In this document: positions 59,300 to 64,000 of the stretch, in pieces | Numbering within the stretch: position 1 is the stretch's first letter | Layout of the letters: every line of letters starts with the position of its first letter | DNA from: Verrucomicrobium sp. BvORR034 | GTDB taxonomy: Bacteria; Verrucomicrobiota; Verrucomicrobiia; Verrucomicrobiales; Verrucomicrobiaceae | Length of the DNA: 64,000 nucleotides | Assembly (NCBI RefSeq): GCF_000739635.1 | Contig: NZ_BATQ01000163.1 | Span: 1 to 64,000 of the forward strand | Direction: 5' to 3' | Notes under the pieces: model-generated | What the model was told of the DNA's origin: nothing | The model's database searches: none | The model's input: the letters and a program-made list of their open reading frames with translations, nothing else | Translations under genes and position numbers: made by a program

Positions 59300-59844
59300 C
59301 GGGCACGGGCCACATGGCTGTTGTAAGTGAAGAACGGCAGGCCGCCTTGAGGGTCCACGGTCTGAGCGAGCGGATCTGTGGCCGAGGCGGGGAGAAGGTC
59401 CACGTTGCGGTTGTAGGGATTGGCGACCACCTGCACCGTGATGGTGGCCAGTGAGGCATTGGCCGCAGCGGCATTGCCTGAAGGCAGCTGGCTGGCGGGA
59501 ATCACCCGTGTCAGCACATGATAAATGGCATCCTGAGGCACCGGCCGCTCAGTCCCCTGGTCATCAAAATAGCGCCACGGCTTCACCACCGGCGTGGAAC
59601 CGGTGCCACTGGCACCCACGAGGACATCATAGTCCGTCTGCACCGCCTCTTGAATCACCCTTTGCGCAATCTGGGACGAAACACTGACCGTCATGGAGTC
59701 ACGAAACATGGTGAGCCCTGACGGAAGCAAACCAAAGAGCATGATGATGCCGATGGAGGCAATGCCAGCGGCAATGGCGACTTCAACAAGCGAGAAGCCA
59801 CCCGGCCCGGCAGCAGCGGCTGCGGGAAGTCGTGAGGTTTTCAT
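59296..59844 (-). CDS. Verru_Chthon cassette protein B (pseudopilin-like)
   Basis: 182 residues. The prepilin segment is unusually far in: a basic/Ala-rich leader (KTSRLPAAAAAGPGG) followed by FSLVEVAIAAGIASIGIIMLFGLLPSGLTMFRDSM. A G|F-type cleavage site and Glu5 (SLVEV) are both present. The mature domain (about 40-180) is beta-rich: ALSQ-type helix SVSSQIAQRVIQEAVQTDYDVLVG, then WRYFDDQGTERPVPQDAIYHVLTRVIPASQL and ATITVQVVANPYNRNV, ending PFFTYNSHVAR. It overlaps the cassette-C gene and lies 14 bp behind the cassette-D gene, so the whole set is one operon. It is probably a minor or major subunit of the assembled structure. Confidence 0.88.
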   Translation of the reverse strand: MKTSRLPAAAAAGPGGFSLVEVAIAAGIASIGIIMLFGLLPSGLTMFRDSMTVSVSSQIAQRVIQEAVQTDYDVLVGASGTGSTPVVKPWRYFDDQGTERPVPQDAIYHVLTRVIPASQLPSGNAAAANASLATITVQVVANPYNRNVDLLPASATDPLAQTVDPQGGLPFFTYNSHVARAR

Positions 59845-59858
59845 GATGTAGGTGGGGG

Positions 59859-60506
59859 TTAGCCGGGGCGGTAGAGACGCAACGATCCGTTGTAAGGATC
59901 GATCTGCACGGCGGCATGATTCGGTGGAGGGCTGCCCGCTTCGCGGCTGCCATGCAGGGTCAAAAACCAGCTTCCAGCACCCAGGTCCGTTGAGCCATCC
60001 GGTCGGAAACGCAGCGCATAAGTCTGATAGCTGGAGCCAATGCCCCGAGGAAGGCTCTGCTTGGGATCATCCGTAGTCCAGTTGGTCTTCTCACGGCTTG
60101 ATTTCAAGAGGGTGGACAGCGTTTCATCCTTGCTGATCAACACACCGCCCGGCAGATGCTCTACCGACGCCAGAGGAGACGACTTCGTGTTGGTCTCATC
60201 ATAGATCACAGCCTCAAAGGCAGACACCTCCGCAGTGGTGGCGTTACCACGATCCAGGCTTGCAAAGTCATAGAACCGCACCTCCACCACCCGGTTTCGC
60301 GTGATGGCGGTCTGGCGGGCCAGACTGAGACCATCTACCACCATCTGGGTGCCGGTGGTTATCTGGTTCGCCGTAAGTACCGAGTTTGTCACGGGCACGG
60401 CAAACAGTAGCAAAATCGCCGCAATGGTGATCACGACCAAAAGTTCAATCAGCGTGAAGCCGTTGCGGCCCACATTGACGCGGCGGTTCCTGGGTTGTGA
60501 TTTCAT
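59859..60506 (-). CDS. Verru_Chthon cassette protein D (pseudopilin-like)
   Basis: 215 residues from MKSQPRNRRVNVGRNG. Farther starts (60521, 60554) exist, but this one gives a normal prepilin leader of 15 basic residues before GFTLIELLVVITIAAILLLFAVPVTNSVL, a textbook type IV/type II pseudopilin N-terminus with Glu5. The globular domain includes TQMVVDGLSLARQTAITRNRVVEVRFYDFAS, VEHLPGGVLISKDETLSTLLKSS and LRFRPDGSTDLGAGSWFLTLHG, similar to GspH-like pseudopilins. It is the first gene of the cassette and its promoter region contains a perfect ATTTGATCAAAT palindrome. The cassette needs a prepilin peptidase and assembly ATPase encoded elsewhere. Confidence 0.9.
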   Translation of the reverse strand: MKSQPRNRRVNVGRNGFTLIELLVVITIAAILLLFAVPVTNSVLTANQITTGTQMVVDGLSLARQTAITRNRVVEVRFYDFASLDRGNATTAEVSAFEAVIYDETNTKSSPLASVEHLPGGVLISKDETLSTLLKSSREKTNWTTDDPKQSLPRGIGSSYQTYALRFRPDGSTDLGAGSWFLTLHGSREAGSPPPNHAAVQIDPYNGSLRLYRPG

Positions 60507-60573
60507 GAATCCTTCAGCCATCGTTTGAAATCCGACTCTGCGCTCACATATCAACTGGCACCCAACACACCAA

Positions 60574-60585
60574 ATTTGATCAAAT
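60574..60585 (-). promoter_or_regulatory. ATTTGATCAAAT palindrome ahead of the cassette
   Basis: A perfect 12-bp palindrome lies 68-79 bp upstream of the cassette-D start in a very AT-rich stretch (60555-60640). Position and symmetry suit an operator for a dimeric regulator. The regulator is unknown. Confidence 0.35.
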
Positions 60586-60814
60586 CACCAGAATATGTCA
60601 ATACAATGTACATTAGATTTCGAAGTGAAAAGATAGAGAGGAGGAATTCTTAGTGCCTACACTTCCAATCCTCGATGGAATGCTAAATGATTTGCTTAGC
60701 CGCCAACTTGCACCAGGCAACGGTTCCTTCTTTTATCCACCATGAAGAACGTGGTGCACTGCGCCTCATCCCATCGCCCCAACACTGGGTCTCCATGCTT
60801 GCAGCTTTGGCAAG
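60586..60814. other. AT-rich region upstream of the cassette
   Basis: This is part of the 60507-61431 non-coding region. No RNA or ORF is supported. AT-rich sequence (AATATGTCAATACAATGTACATTAGATTTCG at 60591-60621) contains TGTACA and is the likely cassette promoter. Confidence 0.4.
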
Positions 60815-61132
60815 TCAAGATACTTCATCACGTTCAAACACCCTGGACTCGGTGCTAGAAAGGCAAATATCCCGGCAAATGTTCCCTCCTTTCACTGGCC
60901 TCCCCTGCTTTCTTCGGTCACTAAACTGTTCGCGGCGAACTCCAAAGAACTCGCTCACAAATGTCCTTCGTCCCAGGGCCTCGCCAGCGGTGAAACACAT
61001 CACCCGATGCCGCAGTGTCTCCGCCAGGGTCAGTTTGCCTTCCTCTGCACGCACCTGCTCCACGACCTCACGCCGTATGCCCTGGCGCAGCACCGCGCTG
61101 TCGGATCCGCAACCATCTCGAACCCTCCTCAC
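60815..61132 (-). pseudogene. C-terminal remnant of a REP-associated (RAYT-like) Y1 transposase
   Basis: The minus-strand reading of 105 residues matches the end of Verrucomicrobia/Planctomycete REP-associated transposases: GIRREVVEQVRAEEGKLTLAETLRHRVMCFTAGEALGRRTFVSEFFGVRREQFSDRRKQGRPVKG. The RYFT-type phrase (here VMCFTAG), the (S/E)FF..hRE.F..RRK pattern and the following KG are characteristic. The N-terminal HUH catalytic part (HIH and Tyr motifs) is absent, and upstream readings change frame. It is therefore a dead fragment. Its presence beside abundant REP-like palindromes links the two. Bases 61133-61431 hold only degenerate sequence, probably the rest of this remnant. Confidence 0.5.
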
Positions 61133-61431
61133 CCTGACCAGGGAGCCACACCCGGCAGCCAGAGAGGGTGCTGGCTACACTTGGCACACGGTACGAGCCA
61201 CGGGACAGTATTCGCTGGTGTAAAGCCAACAAAGCTTGCGTCCACCCGCCCTCGCCTCGGCCTAGCTGCGCCAGTGCAGACAGTTTCTGCAAGACAGGCT
61301 ACTACTCGACTATTTGGTTCCCGCTAGTAGCTTGTCTCCTCGCACTGCAATCGCGTTCTTCTACCAAGAAGAATCTTCCCAATACGCGGAGCCGAGGCAG
61401 ATGGAGGGCAGCATGCCGATGACGCTTAGAA

Positions 61432-61665
61432 CTACGCGCCGCCATCCGGCGCAATGGGGCGAACAGAGAAGATCTTATCTAAAACATCAGTGACATCTAG
61501 AACCCAATCAGACTTCACAAGTGCGTCAGAGTAGTAAATGTAATTGCTCCACCCAGGGTCCGGGGAGAGCACGTTCATCCGCTCGTCTTTTTGCTCGGTG
61601 CGCTCCTCAGTTGGCCCTTTCCAGAATTCCGCGAGCAGCACAGCAATCTCTTCTTTCGTTGTCAT
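61432..61665 (-). CDS. Small acidic protein of unknown function
   Basis: 77 residues from MTTKEEIAVLLAEFW; an upstream start at 61737 adds 24 residues. The sequence is acidic and aromatic with a helical N-terminus (KEEIAVLLAEFWKGPTEERTEQKDERMNVLSP). It continues PDPGWSNYIYYSDALVKSDWVLDVTDVLDKIFS, which could be two short helices and a hairpin. The phrase GWSNYIYYSDAL resembles small immunity-type or toxin-partner proteins, but I cannot name a family. It lies 78 bp behind the start-proximal part of the esterase gene's neighbourhood on the same strand, without an evident partner. Being small and unsupported by neighbours, it is given with moderate confidence. Confidence 0.5.
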   Translation of the reverse strand: MTTKEEIAVLLAEFWKGPTEERTEQKDERMNVLSPDPGWSNYIYYSDALVKSDWVLDVTDVLDKIFSVRPIAPDGGA

Positions 61666-61743
61666 GACTACTTTCCGTACAAGTGGTTTAGCGGAACCCC
61701 AAAAATGCTTGGGGTGGAAAATAGCGACAGTGTCCACAAGGCC

Positions 61744-63885
61744 TCACCGAGGCTTGGGCAGATCCCGAAGCTGCAGGCCCGCCTTCTTCTCTGCGTCCCA
61801 CGCGAACTTTTCGTTCAATGACCGGGCTAATTCCCACGGCGACCTGTCGTCTGCGTAGATGATCACACGGGTGCGCTGGGCCGCCATGGCCGCAGCTTGG
61901 GGCAGGTCCAGATACTTCAACACATTCAGGTAAATCGGGCCGTCCCGATGGGATGCTGGAACTTCATGCAGATCCAGACGGGTGATGCCGTCTTCAAAAA
62001 GACTGGCGTACAAAGCATTCCCGGCCTGATGACGACTGGCCTGAATCCACAGCGGCGTCTGTTTAAGAGCCTCAACGCTGTGCAATCCCCGAATGGCGCA
62101 GCGGACATCCCAGACCTGCTGCCCTTCCAGGGTCTGCCCCAGCAGGTAGTAGCGACGCAGCTGATGAGTACGAGTCTTCAGGTCAGAGGACAGCGCTCTT
62201 GGGCCCACGCCACGCGGGCAGAAATAAATCATGCCCCACTTCATTCGCGTGAGCATACCCCTTTCCTGATCGAACGCTTTGGCATCGGGCTCCGCCGCGG
62301 CAACCTTTTCTCCCGCGATGGACGGAAACGCATCTCCAAAGGTGTTTCCAAACTCCTTCCAGCCCTCATCATCCAGCACGTGCAACACCATCAACTGTAG
62401 ATCCTCTGGCTTGAATGCGGCCCCGTGGAGCAGAAACAAGTCCCCTCCCCCTTGAGGATCACGATCCGATGAAGGGGTGATTTTCCAGGTGGTCAGAGTG
62501 ACATTCTGGTTCGTGGTGACAACAGGTTCAGAGAACTTTGCCGCAGGCTCCCCCAGCCCACTCCACCCGGCAAAGCACCTGGTACGCAGCGCCTCCATCC
62601 AGCCAGCACGCATCTTGTCCCAGGACGCAGAATCCTCCGGAGCCTTCACCGCACCTGCCAGAGGCACAAACACCTCATCCACGCGAGTGTTGATCTGATC
62701 GGGAGGCAGTTCCTGGAAGACGCGGAGCTTTTCCATGGGGATGCCTTTTACTGCCGGAGCATCGGTCGTGTCCATCAGGCCTGCGCTTTGCAGATGGCGC
62801 ATCATCCAGTGAAACTCTCCCGTATTGAGAGGCTGCAAGTCCTTATGCGGCCCCTCTGCGATATGCAGGCCGATGTTCTGCTCGGCCCCCAGGGCCTTGT
62901 ACACCCGCCGGGTGGACTGGTAGATGTCGAACACACCATCAATGGGGAAAATACCGTCCTTGTCCGTGTTTGTGACCAGCAGAGCCCGCGGGGCGACGAG
63001 CGCGGCGAGGCGGTCATAATCCCAGCGGAACGTGTTCACGAAAAACATGCAGTCGCAGTGCCCAGAGACACAACCATCCACCACGTGATTTCGTAACGTC
63101 GTGATGCCTGCTGTGGGGACAGCACACTTGATCCGCTCGTCCAGTGCGGCCACGAACCATGAATAGGCGCCACCGCCACTCCGCCCGGCCACGCCAAAGC
63201 GGGTCTTGTCCACTTCCGGCCGGGTCTCCAGATAATCGAGCGCGCGAATGCCCGCCCACGCCTCCACCCCGGCAGGCGTGTAGCCCCGAGCCATCCACCA
63301 CCATTTTCCCAGCCGGTAGGTGCCGTGGTGTTCCCCGGCGATTTCGCCCAACTGCACGGTATCGATGATCAGACAGACGAAGCCGTGCTTCGCATACCAG
63401 ACCCCGTGATGCTCATACCCCGTTTTGTTGCCATAGCTCACGCCATCCTTCACCATGTTGGAGTGGCCGCAGACGTAGAGCACGGTGGGCAAGGGCTTGT
63501 CCACCACCTTGGGCCGGTAAAGGTTCGCCGTGACATACAGCCCGGGTCGGGACTGGTAGTGAAGGTTCTCGACAACGACTCCCTCGTGCTCGAACTCACC
63601 TGTCTTCGTAACTTTTAGATCGGTGCGCGGCGCGTTCAGATCCAGCCCCAGCATCTCTGCCAGCTCTGCCCGGCTTTGGTCGCGGAAGGCATTCCAAGTC
63701 TCTTTCCTGAGTTGAGCAACGGCTGAAGAATCCTCGATCAACGAGACCTGTCGCTCAAAGTACGCCGCCTGACTGCCCTCACCCTGCTTGTCATCCGCCG
63801 CTCCGGGCAACGATGGGCTCAGCAGGATGCCGCATGCCGCAGCTGCCATCAGCAAGTTCCACGAGAGGAAGGAAGGTGAACGCAT
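61744..63885 (-). CDS. Secreted alpha/beta hydrolase (acetyl-xylan-esterase-like), two domains
   Basis: 713 residues. A signal peptide (LLMAAAACGILLSPSLPGA) precedes an alpha/beta hydrolase domain (about 60-400). RPGLYVTANLYRPKVVDKPLPTVLYVCGHSN is the first strand. The nucleophile elbow is FGVAGRSGGGAYSW with Ser near residue 243. The acid is probably in NTDKDGIFPIDG, and the His in IAEGPHKDLQPLN. The arrangement fits the Abhydrolase_7/acetyl-xylan-esterase group common in Planctomycetes and Verrucomicrobia. The C-terminal domain (about 440-713) is another hydrolase-like sheet (DLFLLHGAAFKPEDLQLMVLHVLDD, RVIIYADDRSPWELARSLN) without an obvious catalytic triad. It may act on acetylated or feruloylated polysaccharide in the periplasm or outside. 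It is monocistronic. Confidence 0.82.
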   Translation of the reverse strand: MRSPSFLSWNLLMAAAACGILLSPSLPGAADDKQGEGSQAAYFERQVSLIEDSSAVAQLRKETWNAFRDQSRAELAEMLGLDLNAPRTDLKVTKTGEFEHEGVVVENLHYQSRPGLYVTANLYRPKVVDKPLPTVLYVCGHSNMVKDGVSYGNKTGYEHHGVWYAKHGFVCLIIDTVQLGEIAGEHHGTYRLGKWWWMARGYTPAGVEAWAGIRALDYLETRPEVDKTRFGVAGRSGGGAYSWFVAALDERIKCAVPTAGITTLRNHVVDGCVSGHCDCMFFVNTFRWDYDRLAALVAPRALLVTNTDKDGIFPIDGVFDIYQSTRRVYKALGAEQNIGLHIAEGPHKDLQPLNTGEFHWMMRHLQSAGLMDTTDAPAVKGIPMEKLRVFQELPPDQINTRVDEVFVPLAGAVKAPEDSASWDKMRAGWMEALRTRCFAGWSGLGEPAAKFSEPVVTTNQNVTLTTWKITPSSDRDPQGGGDLFLLHGAAFKPEDLQLMVLHVLDDEGWKEFGNTFGDAFPSIAGEKVAAAEPDAKAFDQERGMLTRMKWGMIYFCPRGVGPRALSSDLKTRTHQLRRYYLLGQTLEGQQVWDVRCAIRGLHSVEALKQTPLWIQASRHQAGNALYASLFEDGITRLDLHEVPASHRDGPIYLNVLKYLDLPQAAAMAAQRTRVIIYADDRSPWELARSLNEKFAWDAEKKAGLQLRDLPKPR

Positions 63886-64000
63886 GTCTGACCAATCGCC
63901 GTCAGGCCGCAGGGTCTTGCGAACCGCAGCGCATCCGCCTCAAATGTACCGGAACGCGACACTCCGTGCAGTGCATTTTGCCGAAACAGAAGGAGTGACA
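63886..64000. other. Upstream region of the esterase gene
   Basis: 115 bp to the window end. It includes the esterase leader; no RNA or other gene can be supported, and the next gene lies outside the window. Confidence 0.4.

Noticed and set aside
60687-61223. 178-residue plus-strand reading
   Set aside because: Antisense to the RAYT remnant. Ser/Thr/Arg-rich, which fits a shadow frame.

Overview
The window looks like chromosome of a high-GC member of the Verrucomicrobiota, close to Verrucomicrobium or Prosthecobacter. This is inferred from family content. It carries an ECF sigma factor with an overlapping FecR-type anti-sigma gene of the Rhodopirellula/Verrucomicrobium kind, two Planctomycete-type cytochrome c (PSCyt1) proteins, a tandem pair of secreted paralogs of a Verrucomicrobium-type family, and a complete four-gene Verru_Chthon cassette of pilin-like proteins. 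I see no rRNA, CRISPR array, prophage or intact insertion sequence. There are two tRNA genes: Gly-TCC and Arg-ACG.

Layout. 1-4.4 kb: small secreted or membrane proteins embedded in a mosaic of dispersed non-coding repeats. 4.4-8.6 kb: an exopolysaccharide export set (Wza-like protein, Wzc-like tyrosine kinase, beta-barrel). 8.7-15 kb: a secreted protein, tRNA-Gly, a TPR membrane protein and a heterodimeric ABC exporter. 15.5-20 kb: a cyclophilin-like protein, a hexapeptide acetyltransferase, a decayed alpha/beta hydrolase, an AraC regulator and a Fic protein. 20-30 kb: tRNA-Arg, a sugar-binding lipoprotein, a methyltransferase, a nucleotidyltransferase-like protein, PSCyt1, the paired secreted paralogs, and ECF sigma with FecR. 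30-35.5 kb: an AraC regulator divergent from a four-gene sugar operon (isomerase, aldolase, dehydrogenase, PfkB kinase). 36-54 kb: mostly housekeeping genes (NfeD, GlgC, LptF/G-like permease, DinG-type helicase, M23 peptidase, UppP, PII, amidase, cysteine desulfurase) among small lipoproteins, LRR proteins and an FHA-cyclase. 54-60.5 kb: the Verru_Chthon cassette in the order D-B-C-A. 60.8-64 kb: a remnant of a REP-associated transposase and a large two-domain esterase-like hydrolase.

The most unusual non-coding signal is a family of REP-like elements. A GGAG foot precedes a palindrome whose core is exchangeable (GTCCCGCATGCGGGAC or GCTTTTAAGC) inside constant flanks. These sit in larger mosaic modules found in at least seven intergenic regions. 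Three reading frames look broken: a membrane protein near 1.96 kb, the hydrolase at 17 kb, and the signal-peptide end of NfeD at 37.6 kb. The last two breaks lie in 7-nt homopolymers. The best candidate for undescribed metabolism is the 31-35.5 kb sugar operon; its xylose-isomerase-like enzyme appears to have a substituted metal ligand.
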